Positions 9,060 to 17,918 of a stretch of DNA of 64,000 nucleotides are shown here, in pieces (the first letter of the stretch is position 1; every line of letters begins with the position of its first letter). Below the pieces are notes generated by a model, which had not been told where the DNA came from, did not search any database, and saw only the letters and a program-made list of their open reading frames with translations. The DNA is from Lentisalinibacter sp964427415 (GTDB taxonomy: Bacteria; Pseudomonadota; Gammaproteobacteria; Steroidobacterales; Woeseiaceae), in the NCBI GenBank assembly GCA_964427415.1, contig CAYRUH010000003.1, positions 1-64,000 on the forward strand, given 5' to 3'. The translations under genes and the position numbers were made by a program.

Positions 9060-9432
9060 CCAGTATGCACGACCAGCATGCCACAGTGGCCGTTTGCCGG
9101 CACGCCGGGCTGACGAGCGACGGCGTGTCGTCGCGGGTGTTGCGCTTGTAGTGCATCTGGATGTAGTCGATGGTGACGTCGAAGGCCTCGTTGATGAGGT
9201 CGTTGATGAGGTCGTTGAAGTGGTCCCGGTGCGCGGACCCGTTGCCGCCGCGGGCAGAATGGGTGACGAAACGGTTGATGGTGAACTGAGTGAGGGCGAG
9301 CGCGGTGGCCTCCAGCGCCTCGCGTCGCAGTTGGCGAAGAAGTCCTGTTCGTATTCGTGGAACCGGGGCGCGGCGAAGGGGTGGAAGTAACTCCCGAACT
9401 CCTCGCCGTCAGCCAGCTGGCGCTGCCGCCGC
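9060..9432 (-). pseudogene. Relic resembling a flavin-dependent tryptophan halogenase
   Basis: On the minus strand two protein-like stretches lie in different frames. The first contains GEEFGSYFHPFAAPRFHEYE (about 9345-9415). After a frame change near 9320-9332 the second reads ALEATALALTQF, then DHFND, then TIDYIQMHYKRNTRDD. The E-A-T-A-L block and the I-x-x-H-Y-x-x-x-x-R-D-D block resemble the conserved C-terminal region of tryptophan halogenases, and the F-H-P-F segment resembles an earlier part. The expected several hundred residues between and around them are absent. The relic runs in frame into the oxidoreductase start. A 12-bp direct duplication (9191-9214) is embedded in it. Family assignment is from motif memory only. 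Confidence 0.5.
9191..9214. repeat. 12-bp tandem duplication inside the gene relic
   Basis: TTGATGAGGTCG occurs twice in direct tandem (9191-9202 and 9203-9214), followed by a partial third TTGA. On the minus strand it duplicates an N-D-L-I tetrapeptide. It is in frame and looks like replication slippage in a sequence no longer under selection. Confidence 0.8.
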
Positions 9433-9509
9433 CGCCACGGACGGGGTATGACCGTTTTCCCGCCCGGAACCTGCTATAAAGGTCGGGATCCCGCCGTCGG
9501 CCGCGCCTC

Positions 9510-12416
9510 ATGACCGAAGACCACGAACGCTGGCAACGTATCAACGCCTCGCTCGAATCCGCTCTCGAACGCGAAGAGTCGGAGCGCGACGCCTGGCTGC
9601 GCGAGGCCTGTGGAGGCGACGCGGCGCTGTACGGGGAGGTCGCACAGCTGCTCGCTTTCGATGGGGAGCAGACCGAGGATTTCGGCAGCGCCATCCGCGA
9701 GGTGGCCGGCTCGCTGGACCGGGAGCTTGCCGGCCCCATGGACGGACGCCGGGTCGGGGCATGGCGCATCCGCCGCAAGATCGCCGATGGCGGCATGGGG
9801 TCGGTCTACCTGGCGCACCGGGTCGACGCGGACTTCGCGCAGACGGCGGCGATAAAGCTGCTGCCGCCCCACCGCCTGGATCCGCTGGCGACGGCCCGGT
9901 TCGTGGAGGAACGCCGCATCCTCGCTTCGCTGGAACATCCCAACATCGCGCGGCTGATCGACGGCGGCATGCTGGAGGACGGCGTGCCCTTCATCGTCAT
10001 GGAATTCGTGGACGGTGTCAGCATCGAGCACTACTGCCGCGAGAACGCGCTGGACAACAAGGGCATCCTTCGCCTGTTGCTGAAGGTCTGCGATGCCGTG
10101 CAGTACGCCCATCGCAAGCTCGTGATCCACCGCGACATCAAGCCGAGCAATATCCTCATCGACCGGCAGGGCGTACCGAAGCTCGTCGACTTCGGTATCG
10201 CGAAGCTGCTGGCCGAGGACGCTGCCGGCAACGATCTCACCCGGGCCGACCAGCGCATCATGACGCCGCTGTATGCCAGCCCCGAGCAGATCGCCGGCCA
10301 GCCGATCACCACGGCCGCCGACGTCTACGGTCTCGGGCTGCTCGCCTACCGGTTGCTGACCGGAAGGATGCCCTACACGGAGACCCCGGAGCGGCCCGCC
10401 GACATCGCCCGCGCCATCCTGTACACGCCGGCGGAGCGGCCGAGCGCCGCCGTGACCGCCGATCGGCCCCGCGAGACCGCGGACAGGGCAGGCGGGCGCA
10501 GCGAGCGCTGGATCGAGCGCCAGCGCCGTGCGCTGAAGGGCGATCTCGACGTCATCCTGCTGAAGGCGCTGCGCAAGGAACCGGAGCGCCGCTACGAGTC
10601 CGTATCCGCGTTCGCCGACGACCTGCGGCGCTACCTGGTGAATCGGCCCGTGCAGGCGCGTCCCGACAGTTTCGCCTACGTGGCCGGCAAGTTCCTGCGC
10701 CGCCATCGGTTGCCGGTGGGCATCGCCGCCGTACTGTTCTCTGCCGTGGTGGGGCTCACGGCCTTCTACACGGCGCAGCTCGCCGCCGAACGTGCGACGG
10801 CCCAGCAGACCGCAGACTTCCTGGTCTCTCTGCTCGATGCCCGCAATCCTTACCGCGGCCAGGACGGCACGGTCACCCTCGACCACATCGTCCGGCGGGG
10901 TGCGGAGCGAATCCGCGAGGACGCCGAGCTTGCGCCCCGCGTGCAGGGACGGCTCCTCACGACCATCGCTGATGTCTACGCATCGATCGGGCGCATGGAG
11001 GAGGCCGGCGCGCTGATCGACGAGGCGTTGGCGCTGCTGGCGGCGGGGCTCCCGGCCGACCACCCGGACGTGGCGATGGCGCTGTACGTGCAGGGCAAAA
11101 TCCTGCGCATCACCGGCGACTACGAGGCCGCCCGGGCGTCGCTGGCGCGCTCCCTCGCGATACGGGAGCGCAAACAGGGCCGGGTCTCGATGCCGGTGGC
11201 GCAGGTGGCGAGCCTGCTCTCGGCCGTGGCCAATGCGGAGGGGGACAACGAGACCATGTGCCGCTGGGCGCAGCGCTCCTACGACATCCGCCGCTCGCTG
11301 CTGGATGCCGACGACGCATCACTGGCGCCGGGCATCAACTCGCTCGCGCTGTGCCACTGGCAGCGCGGCGAGCTCGGGCAGGCATCCGGGTTCTATCGCG
11401 AGATCCTGCGCCTACAGAACGCGCAGCGCGCGCCGAACGATGCCGCCATCTCGAGCACACTGCACAACTACGGCCTGGTCCTCTACGAGACGGGCGACTA
11501 CCGCAAGGCGGCGGAGACCTACGAGGAGTCCATCGAGCGGCGCATCCAGAGCGTCGGCCGCGCGGACCCGATCCTCCCGCTGACGCTTTACTCGCTGGCG
11601 ACCACCCGCAATCAGCTCGGCGAGTTCGTCGCCGCCCGGGAGACCTTCGAGCGCCAGATTCTTCTCCAGCTCGAGGCGGTCGGCGCGGATCACCCCGACC
11701 TCGCCTTCTCTCTGACCGGTTACGCATTCCTGCTGGAGGAAATGGGTGAGCTGGACCTGGCCGAAGCGGCCCTGGAGCGTGCAGCCGCCATCCACGACGC
11801 CACCCTCGCGCCGGACAACCCGGACATCGCGCCGCGGCTCATCGCGCGCGGCAACCTCGCCCTTAAACGGGGCGACATCGCCGCGGGCCGGGCGCTGATG
11901 GAGCGGGCGCTTGCTATCCGCATCGCGGGCCTGGGCGAGAAGCATCCGAGTACGTGGCGGTCTCGTACGGCGGTCGCCAGGGCCGAGTTTGCGGCCGGCG
12001 ATTACGCTGCTGCCCGGGTGCGGCTGCAATCGGTCGTCGACGGCATGACCGCACTGGATCGGCCTGAGCACCCCTATGTCGACGAGGCGCTCGGCTGGCT
12101 GGGCAGGACCGAGTTCGCTGCCGGTGATGCCCCTGCCGCCGTCAGCTTGCTCGAGCGCGCGCTCGAGCTCGAGCTGCAACAATTCGACGACAATCACCTG
12201 AGCATACTGGAGCTGAAGCTGGCCCTGGCCGAGGCGCTGGCCGCCGCCGGCCGGTTCGCGCAGGCGCGGGCTCTGCGCGAGGGCGCTGCCCTGGCGCGGC
12301 GCGAAATCTTCGAAGCCTGGCGACGGGCGTTCGCCGAAAGGGCGGACGTGCTGACCGCAATCGACGCCCGGCAGGCCTCCGGCGCTACGTCCGCCGTCTC
12401 CGCCGACCCTTCTTGA
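9510..12416 (+). CDS. Membrane-anchored Ser/Thr protein kinase with TPR domain
   Basis: 968 aa. Residues 1-80 are a helical N-terminal segment shared with the second kinase here (W-L-R-E-A-C-G-G-D). The kinase domain follows: Gly loop I-A-D-G-G-M-G-S-V-Y near 91-100, the ATP-binding Lys in A-A-I-K-L-L, H-R-D-I-K-P-S-N with catalytic Asp near 209, D-F-G near 227 and the A-S-P-E-Q activation segment. All catalytic residues are present, so it should be active. A transmembrane helix lies at about 404-422. The remaining about 540 residues are tetratricopeptide repeats, presumably periplasmic, suited to binding a ligand or envelope protein. Unlike the second kinase it has no sigma factor gene beside it. 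The next gene downstream encodes an exported PEP-CTERM-like protein. Confidence 0.92.
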   Translation: MTEDHERWQRINASLESALEREESERDAWLREACGGDAALYGEVAQLLAFDGEQTEDFGSAIREVAGSLDRELAGPMDGRRVGAWRIRRKIADGGMGSVYLAHRVDADFAQTAAIKLLPPHRLDPLATARFVEERRILASLEHPNIARLIDGGMLEDGVPFIVMEFVDGVSIEHYCRENALDNKGILRLLLKVCDAVQYAHRKLVIHRDIKPSNILIDRQGVPKLVDFGIAKLLAEDAAGNDLTRADQRIMTPLYASPEQIAGQPITTAADVYGLGLLAYRLLTGRMPYTETPERPADIARAILYTPAERPSAAVTADRPRETADRAGGRSERWIERQRRALKGDLDVILLKALRKEPERRYESVSAFADDLRRYLVNRPVQARPDSFAYVAGKFLRRHRLPVGIAAVLFSAVVGLTAFYTAQLAAERATAQQTADFLVSLLDARNPYRGQDGTVTLDHIVRRGAERIREDAELAPRVQGRLLTTIADVYASIGRMEEAGALIDEALALLAAGLPADHPDVAMALYVQGKILRITGDYEAARASLARSLAIRERKQGRVSMPVAQVASLLSAVANAEGDNETMCRWAQRSYDIRRSLLDADDASLAPGINSLALCHWQRGELGQASGFYREILRLQNAQRAPNDAAISSTLHNYGLVLYETGDYRKAAETYEESIERRIQSVGRADPILPLTLYSLATTRNQLGEFVAARETFERQILLQLEAVGADHPDLAFSLTGYAFLLEEMGELDLAEAALERAAAIHDATLAPDNPDIAPRLIARGNLALKRGDIAAGRALMERALAIRIAGLGEKHPSTWRSRTAVARAEFAAGDYAAARVRLQSVVDGMTALDRPEHPYVDEALGWLGRTEFAAGDAPAAVSLLERALELELQQFDDNHLSILELKLALAEALAAAGRFAQARALREGAALARREIFEAWRRAFAERADVLTAIDARQASGATSAVSADPS

Positions 12417-12523
12417 TCGTTTTTCCCTCCGTTTCCTGCTCTACAGAATAAGGGGCGCTCTGTCGCCCCGATCCGGCGGCGCGCAAGACGCCGCCGACCG
12501 TCAACGGTAGGGAGAGCGAAGCG

Positions 12524-14197
12524 ATGAAAACAACAATAACCAGGATGGCCGTCTGTCTCGCGGCCTCGGCGCTGGCCTCGACGGCCTGGGCGGACCCCGC
12601 CATCTACGACCCGGGGTCACTCGGCTTCGAGAGCGAGGACCAGAGCATGTGGGGCCCGGGCGAGGCGTTCCAGCTGGACGAGGACTATTTCTTCGGCCTG
12701 GAATGGGACGAGAGCACCTCGTTCGGCAGTATCAACAATTTTCCCGGCACCGGCGGGACGATCACCAATCCGGCATACACGCTCTGGTCCGGTGCGCTCG
12801 CCACCTGCACCGCGACCGGACTCTCCCGCGACGTCTGCATCGACGGGGCCATCGGCATCCCGGGCCTGGGCGACGCGCCGTCCCGGACCGTATCGAACCC
12901 GATCTCCGCCGTACCGGTCGGCGCCGAGGTCACCCTGGCCACGGACGGGCGGGTCGGCTTCGAGTTCGGCGTCACCATCGACAGCGGCTCGGTCGACGCG
13001 GCCGTGGGCTTCGACAACGTGACGGCGACCATCCCCGACGAGATCGAGGCGGGCGCGAGCGGTGGGCTGGTGAACCTGAACCCGACCGCCAATCTCACCG
13101 GCGACGACCTCAGCAGCCAGTTCCCGACCATCGTGCTCACCTCGGGTCTGGTGTTCGACATCTACGCCGGCATCAGCGGCGAGGCCTGCATCGGCGGCTG
13201 CGTCCCCATCAATGCCAGCATGAACGTCGACCCGGACCTGCCCATCGTCTCGTTCAATGAGGACGGCGAGGGCGGCATCGAGTGGTTCGGCGGCAACCCG
13301 CTGCTCGAGGCGGTGCTCGGGGCCGGCGGCGTCTCGCTGCCGCGCGGACTGCCGGCCGAGGACGTGCCACTGGCCGGCGGACTGGCCGAGGTGGACTTGT
13401 TCCTGCCCCAGCCGAATGCCAGCTACGACGGCACCGACGGCACCAGCCTGTTCGCCAGCGGCCAGGACGATCTGATCAATCTGCAGCTCGACTTCGACAA
13501 CCTGGTCTCGCTCGTCGCCACCCAGGGTGCCACCCAGAACCTGTACGGCGGTTCTCTGGATCTGGGCTTCGGCTCCGCCAGCTGGGACTTCGTGGACGTG
13601 GACTTCGGCCCTGCGCTGGATCTGCGCCAGGAGTTCACGCTGACCCCCACGCTGATGGTGGACCTCGCCTTCTCGCGGCCCGTGGACTACTTGGGCCAGC
13701 TGGTGGACTTTGTCGGCGGGCTGGAGTGGAATGCGCTGCCCCACTTCGTGTTCGGGCTCGGTGAGACGCTGATCACACCCACCTTCTATCTCGGCTACGA
13801 AGGCCGGCGCAATGTCGCCGGCTTCCTGAACGAGCTGCTGCTGGACATCAACGGGCTGCTCGAGATCGATCTCCTGACCTTCGGCATCTCCATCGGCAAG
13901 GATCTGGGCATCCTCGGCGACTATACCTTCAACCGTTCCTGGGGCCTCGGTTCGCTGGTGGAAGATTTCGATATCGGCCGCCTGTCGCTGTTCGATCTCG
14001 ACTTCGGGCTGGGTGGTTTCAGTGAGTACCGGGCTTCGGCGTTCAGCGTTCGCGTCGGCGAGGCCACGGCCGTGTCCGAGCCCGGTTCGCTCGGCCTGCT
14101 GCTGCTGGGTCTGCTGCTCCTGGCCGTCGCCGTCAATCGTCGGCGGTCTGAAGCAGAGCCGGAGACTCATTGCGCGAACAAAGGCGCACTGGCATGA
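12524..14197 (+). CDS. Exported protein with PEP-CTERM-like sorting tail
   Basis: 557 aa. A signal peptide ends at A-S-T-A-W-A (about residue 23). The mature part is Gly/Asp-rich, acidic and beta-rich, with no recognised enzymatic domain. Near the C-terminus lies V-S-E-P-G-S-L-G-L-L-L-L-G, then a hydrophobic helix and the basic N-R-R-R: the tripartite PEP-CTERM pattern recognised by exosortase, with S-E-P in place of V-P-E-P. About 16 residues follow the basic cluster, which is longer than usual. The RBS is GGGAGAG, 9 nt before the ATG. Its stop overlaps the next gene's ATG (ATGA). Likely a matrix or surface protein; a surface-layer role is an inference. Confidence 0.75.
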   Translation: MKTTITRMAVCLAASALASTAWADPAIYDPGSLGFESEDQSMWGPGEAFQLDEDYFFGLEWDESTSFGSINNFPGTGGTITNPAYTLWSGALATCTATGLSRDVCIDGAIGIPGLGDAPSRTVSNPISAVPVGAEVTLATDGRVGFEFGVTIDSGSVDAAVGFDNVTATIPDEIEAGASGGLVNLNPTANLTGDDLSSQFPTIVLTSGLVFDIYAGISGEACIGGCVPINASMNVDPDLPIVSFNEDGEGGIEWFGGNPLLEAVLGAGGVSLPRGLPAEDVPLAGGLAEVDLFLPQPNASYDGTDGTSLFASGQDDLINLQLDFDNLVSLVATQGATQNLYGGSLDLGFGSASWDFVDVDFGPALDLRQEFTLTPTLMVDLAFSRPVDYLGQLVDFVGGLEWNALPHFVFGLGETLITPTFYLGYEGRRNVAGFLNELLLDINGLLEIDLLTFGISIGKDLGILGDYTFNRSWGLGSLVEDFDIGRLSLFDLDFGLGGFSEYRASAFSVRVGEATAVSEPGSLGLLLLGLLLLAVAVNRRRSEAEPETHCANKGALA

Positions 14198-14787
14198 AAC
14201 TCGCGATTGTGTATCTGGCCCTGGGGCTCCTGGCCGCGGGACCGGCCTTCGCCGGCGACGGCGAGGCACGTCACGCCGTGCGCGGCGCCGGTGTCGTTGA
14301 CTGCGCGACCTTCCTGGCCGAGAAAGGGGCCGCCTCGGACGCCTACGTGATGATGGGCGGCTGGATCGACGGCTACCTCACGGCCTACAACCAGCTCTCC
14401 GAATCCACCTACGACATCACCACGTTCCAGTCCACGGAGCTGCTGGTCACGGTCATCGAGGGCCACTGCGAGGACAACCCGCAACATCGCCTGTTCACCG
14501 TGGTGAGTTCCATCGCGGAGCAGCTGCGCGACCAGCGTCTGCGCGAGGCCTCGCCGATCCTGAACGTGCGCGTGGACGGCAAGGCGGCCCGGCTGTACCG
14601 GGAGACGGTGGCCCGCATGCAGACCCGCCTGGATGAGGGCGGGCACTATGACGGACCACCCTCCGGCAACTACGATGCCGCGACCCTGGAGGCCGTGCAG
14701 TCGTACCAGGCGAGCATCGGCTACGAGCCCACGGGCTTCCCGGATCAGGCGACCCTGTGGAAGCTGTTCGCGGACACGGGTTCCTGA
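14194..14787 (+). CDS. Exported protein with peptidoglycan-binding-like C-terminus
   Basis: 197 aa from the ATG at 14194, chosen because it overlaps the previous stop as ATGA and begins a clean signal peptide (MKLAIVYLALGLLAAGPAFA). Residues about 25-130 form a helical domain with two cysteines (V-D-C-A-T-F and G-H-C-E-D-N). The last 60 residues (G-N-Y-D-A-A-T-L-E-A-V-Q-S-Y-Q) match the PG_binding_1 pattern: three helices with D-x-x-T-L-x-A-V-x-x-F/Y-Q. It probably sits at the cell wall in the periplasm. Coupling to the PEP-CTERM-like gene suggests a joint envelope role; the exact function is unknown. Confidence 0.75.
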   Translation: MKLAIVYLALGLLAAGPAFAGDGEARHAVRGAGVVDCATFLAEKGAASDAYVMMGGWIDGYLTAYNQLSESTYDITTFQSTELLVTVIEGHCEDNPQHRLFTVVSSIAEQLRDQRLREASPILNVRVDGKAARLYRETVARMQTRLDEGGHYDGPPSGNYDAATLEAVQSYQASIGYEPTGFPDQATLWKLFADTGS

Positions 14788-14895
14788 GCCGCTGAACGGA
14801 TCCGTGCGGCGGCAAGCGCCGTCGCACTGATTCTTTGGCAGGCGGGGGCAGGCGCGCTACCGTGGTGGCATGCAGCCAGCCGGAGCGCTCCCGCC

Positions 14896-15225
14896 ATGAT
14901 TTTCGTCTTCGAGGTCCACATCAAGCCCCACTACACGGCCGGGCAATACGCCGACGCCTGGGTGCGGGCGAGCCGCATCATCCAGCGGGCGACCGGCGCG
15001 AGAGGCACGCGCCTGCATCGCAAGATCGGCGACCCGCACGTGCTGCTCGCCATCGCCAGCTGGGAGTCGAAGGAGGCGCGGGACGCGATGGAGTCCACGC
15101 CGAACGAACGGGTGCAGGAGATCATCGCGGCCGAGGCCGAACACGTGGACATTCGCGTAGTCGGGGAGTTCGAGGATCCGGAGTGGGTCGTGGAGCCGCC
15201 GGCCGCGGACGACGGCCGGGCGTGA
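14896..15225 (+). CDS. Small ferredoxin-like (ABM/EthD-type) fold protein
   Basis: 109 aa, cytoplasmic. It begins MIFVFEVHIKPHYTAGQYADAW and contains A-I-A-S-W-E-S-K-E-A-R-D-A-M, the W-x-S/D-x-E-A-x-x-A-H-like pattern of antibiotic-biosynthesis-monooxygenase/EthD dimeric alpha-beta barrels. Length is right for that fold. These small proteins act as monooxygenases, heme degraders or isomerases; no catalytic residue fixes the reaction here. A GGAGCG element about 9 nt upstream of the ATG supports the start. The gene stands alone, facing the second kinase gene across a spacer with 11-bp repeats. Confidence 0.65.
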   Translation: MIFVFEVHIKPHYTAGQYADAWVRASRIIQRATGARGTRLHRKIGDPHVLLAIASWESKEARDAMESTPNERVQEIIAAEAEHVDIRVVGEFEDPEWVVEPPAADDGRA

Positions 15226-15236
15226 TCTTCGGATGA

Positions 15237-15280
15237 TTGTCGGACAATCGTCGGTCGATCGTCGGTCGATCGTCGGTCGA
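15237..15280. repeat. 11-bp tandem repeats between convergent genes
   Basis: Three perfect copies of TCGTCGGTCGA (15248-15258, 15259-15269, 15270-15280) are preceded by a diverged copy, TTGTCGGACAA (15237-15247), which is nearly palindromic. The array begins 12 nt after the stop of the 109-aa gene and ends 58 nt before the end of the kinase gene. An 11-bp period places copies on one DNA face. It may be a protein-binding array or slippage product; no terminator T-run is present. Confidence 0.8.
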
Positions 15281-15338
15281 TCTCAGGACGACAGCCAGCC
15301 GGGCCAGACGGCCGACGGGCTTTTGTCGCAGTGCCGCC

Positions 15339-17918
15339 TCACAGTGCAGCGAGGCTCGCCTGGCGCAGTCCGCCCAGCCACTCGTAGATATCCAGATCAG
15401 TAAGTCCCGCGCCTTCGATCAGGGCGATGGCCTGCTCCGCCCGGGCCAGCGCGGCGGCGGCATCGCCGCCGTCCAGGTCCAGCTTGGCGAGCCGGTGCAT
15501 GGCGTTCCAGACCTCGCGATGGGACTCGCCGAAGGCCTGCAGCCGGATGTCGAGGGCCCGCTGCAGGTGCTCGCGGGCGATGGCGGGGTCGCCCTTGTCG
15601 GCATAGATCAGCCCCAGCGTGTAGTGGGCGTTGGAGGTCAGCGTGTGATCGGCCCCGTACTCGCCACGGAATATCGCCAGCGCCTGCTGCCCGCTTTCCT
15701 CCGCCTCGTCGAAGCGACCGAGCCGCCGATAGACGTCGGCGAGCTGATCCAGGGCGCGGGCGTAACGGGAGTGCGTCGGACCTGCGCCCGCCCGCCAGAT
15801 GGCCGCTGCCTCCAGCGCATGGTCGAGGGCTCGTTCGAGGTTGCCGCGCTGGCGTTCGATGCTGCCGAGCAGGTTGAGATCGAAGGCCACGTCGACGTGG
15901 TCGTCGCCCTTGGTCCGGCGGTCGATCTCGAGACCGCGGTTGGCGTATTCCAGAGCGTCGTCGTAGCGGTTCATGTTGGCATAGAGCGCGCCCAGATTGA
16001 CGTAGGCGGTGGCCGTGTCCGGGTGGTCTTCGCCGAGCACGCGGCGGCGGATCTGCAGGGATTCCCGGTAGACATCCTCGGCTTCATCGAAACGTGACAG
16101 GGTGGAGTAGACGATGCCGAGGTGATTCAGCGTCGTGCCGCGCAGGTCGCTGTCGCGCCAGTCCGGGGCATCCAGCACCGCCAGGGCGCGGCGATAGTAC
16201 CCGATGGAGCCTTCGTAGTCGTCCAGGTAATAGGTGATCGTACCGAGGAGGTTCAGGGAGCGGGCCATCTCCGGGGTGTCGCCGCCGCTGGCCGAGCGCT
16301 GTAGCGCGAGCGCCTCCTCGGCGAACTGCCCTGCGGCGGTCCAGTCCTCGCGGCGGTAGTGCAGCCAGGAGAGTTCGTTCAGGGAATCGATGAGGCGGCG
16401 GTCCTGCGGCTCGAGCACCTCGCGATTCAGCAGCACGGCCTCCTCCATGAGTTCCCTGGCGTCGTCGTAGAGCCCCAGGCGCTCGTAGACCCGGCCGATG
16501 GTCTGCAGCATGCGTGCGCGGACGTCGTCCTCGTCCGTGAGCTCCTCGCGGATGCGCACGGCGCCCCGGTCCAGGATCTCCCGCGCCGTGACCGTCTCTC
16601 CCCGGGCAGCAGCAGGGTCCGACACGTCGAACAGGTCCACCAGGAACTCGGTGGTGTTCTCGGCGACCTGCCGCTCGCGCACCGCGGTGTCCCGCTCTTC
16701 GGCGAGGCGCTGGGTGTAGAACACGGTCTGCGCGGCGATGGCGCCGACGACGACCGCGAGCGCCGCGGCGGCGGCACGGTGGCGGCGCAGGAATTTCCCC
16801 GTGCGATAGGCCCAGCCGTCGCCCCGCGCGCGCACCGGCTGATCGGCCCGGTAGTTGCGGATGTCGTCCGCGAGTTCCTTCACCGTGGCGTAGCGGCGCT
16901 GCGGGTCCTTGCGCAGCGCCATCATGATCACGTTGTCCAGGTCGCCGCGCAGCCGGCTGGCGCGCTCGGGTTTGCCGGCGGCTGCCGCGGCACGGCTCGG
17001 CAGCACCGGTTCCGTATGACAGACGATGTCGCGGATCTCGGGGGAGGTGCGGGAGCCGAGATCGAAGGGCAGCGCATCCGCCATGAGCCGGTACAGGATC
17101 ATGCCGAGGCCGTAGACGTCGGTGGCCGTGGTGACCGGCTGGCCGCTCAGCTGCTCGGGGCTCGCGTACTCCGGCGTCATGATGCGGGCCTCGGCCCGGG
17201 TCAGCGGCTCGGTGTCCGCCGGGTCCAGCAGTTTGGCGATGCCGAAGTCGAGCAGTTTCGGCACGCCGTCCGCGCCGACCAGGATGTTCGAGGGCTTGAT
17301 GTCCCGATGCACCACGAGTTTGCGGTGGGCGTACTGCACCGCGTCGCAGATGGCGAGGAAGAGGTCGAGACGCCGGTCGAGCGAACGCGATGCCGCGTAG
17401 TCGACGATGGAGACGCCGTCCACGTAGTCCATGACGATATAGGGCACGCCCGCCTCGGTGCGCCCGCCGTCCAGCAGGCGGGCGATGTTCGGGTGCTCGA
17501 GGTTGGCGAGTATCTGGCGCTCGACGCGGAAGCGCTCGATGACCTGCGGGCTCGCGCGCAGCCAGTTGGCCATCTTGATGGCGACGCGCTGCTCGAACTC
17601 GTCGTCGGCGCGCTCGGCGAGATAGACCTGGCCCATCCCGCCTTCGCCGATGACGTCGAGCAGACGATACGGTCCGATGCGCTCGCCGGCGGCGGAGCCG
17701 CTCCACCAGCCCGGGGCAGCGGTGCCGGCGACGTCGCCCACGATGTCTCCCAGCGCCTCGGTGGCACCGCCGGCGGTCTCCAGAAGGGCCAGTATCTCCG
17801 CGGCCAGCGCCTCGTCGCCGCCGCAGGCCTCGCGCACGAACGCCGCGCGCGCCGGTTCCGGTCGATCCAGCGCCTCGCGGTAGATGGCCTTGATTCTGAG
17901 CCAGCGTTCAGTGTCCAT
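15339..17918 (-). CDS. Membrane-anchored Ser/Thr kinase-TPR, partner of ECF sigma factor
   Basis: 859 aa from ATG 17918 (an ATG at 17927 is equally possible). An N-terminal helical segment is followed by a complete kinase domain: G-E-G-G-M-G-Q-V-Y-L (91-100), Lys115 in V-A-I-K-M, H-R-D-I-K-P-S-N with Asp206, D-F-G with Asp224 and A-S-P-E-Q. A transmembrane helix lies around 377-397 (AAALAVVVGAIAAQTVFY). TPRs of about 42 residues fill 430-850 (repeated Y-x-x-S-L-x-I-R-R-x-x-L-G-E-D-H-P-D-T), typical of TPR_12. The gene overlaps the upstream sigma factor gene by about 11 nt, so they are co-translated. By family knowledge such kinases can phosphorylate and activate the adjacent sigma factor; the periplasmic TPR part would sense the signal. 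Confidence 0.93.
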   Translation of the reverse strand: MDTERWLRIKAIYREALDRPEPARAAFVREACGGDEALAAEILALLETAGGATEALGDIVGDVAGTAAPGWWSGSAAGERIGPYRLLDVIGEGGMGQVYLAERADDEFEQRVAIKMANWLRASPQVIERFRVERQILANLEHPNIARLLDGGRTEAGVPYIVMDYVDGVSIVDYAASRSLDRRLDLFLAICDAVQYAHRKLVVHRDIKPSNILVGADGVPKLLDFGIAKLLDPADTEPLTRAEARIMTPEYASPEQLSGQPVTTATDVYGLGMILYRLMADALPFDLGSRTSPEIRDIVCHTEPVLPSRAAAAAGKPERASRLRGDLDNVIMMALRKDPQRRYATVKELADDIRNYRADQPVRARGDGWAYRTGKFLRRHRAAAAALAVVVGAIAAQTVFYTQRLAEERDTAVRERQVAENTTEFLVDLFDVSDPAAARGETVTAREILDRGAVRIREELTDEDDVRARMLQTIGRVYERLGLYDDARELMEEAVLLNREVLEPQDRRLIDSLNELSWLHYRREDWTAAGQFAEEALALQRSASGGDTPEMARSLNLLGTITYYLDDYEGSIGYYRRALAVLDAPDWRDSDLRGTTLNHLGIVYSTLSRFDEAEDVYRESLQIRRRVLGEDHPDTATAYVNLGALYANMNRYDDALEYANRGLEIDRRTKGDDHVDVAFDLNLLGSIERQRGNLERALDHALEAAAIWRAGAGPTHSRYARALDQLADVYRRLGRFDEAEESGQQALAIFRGEYGADHTLTSNAHYTLGLIYADKGDPAIAREHLQRALDIRLQAFGESHREVWNAMHRLAKLDLDGGDAAAALARAEQAIALIEGAGLTDLDIYEWLGGLRQASLAAL

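Noticed and set aside
7588..9390. 600-codon open frame opposite the molybdopterin oxidoreductase
   Set aside because: Arg/Ala/Val-rich translation, no recognisable domain, complementary to conserved motifs of the true gene.
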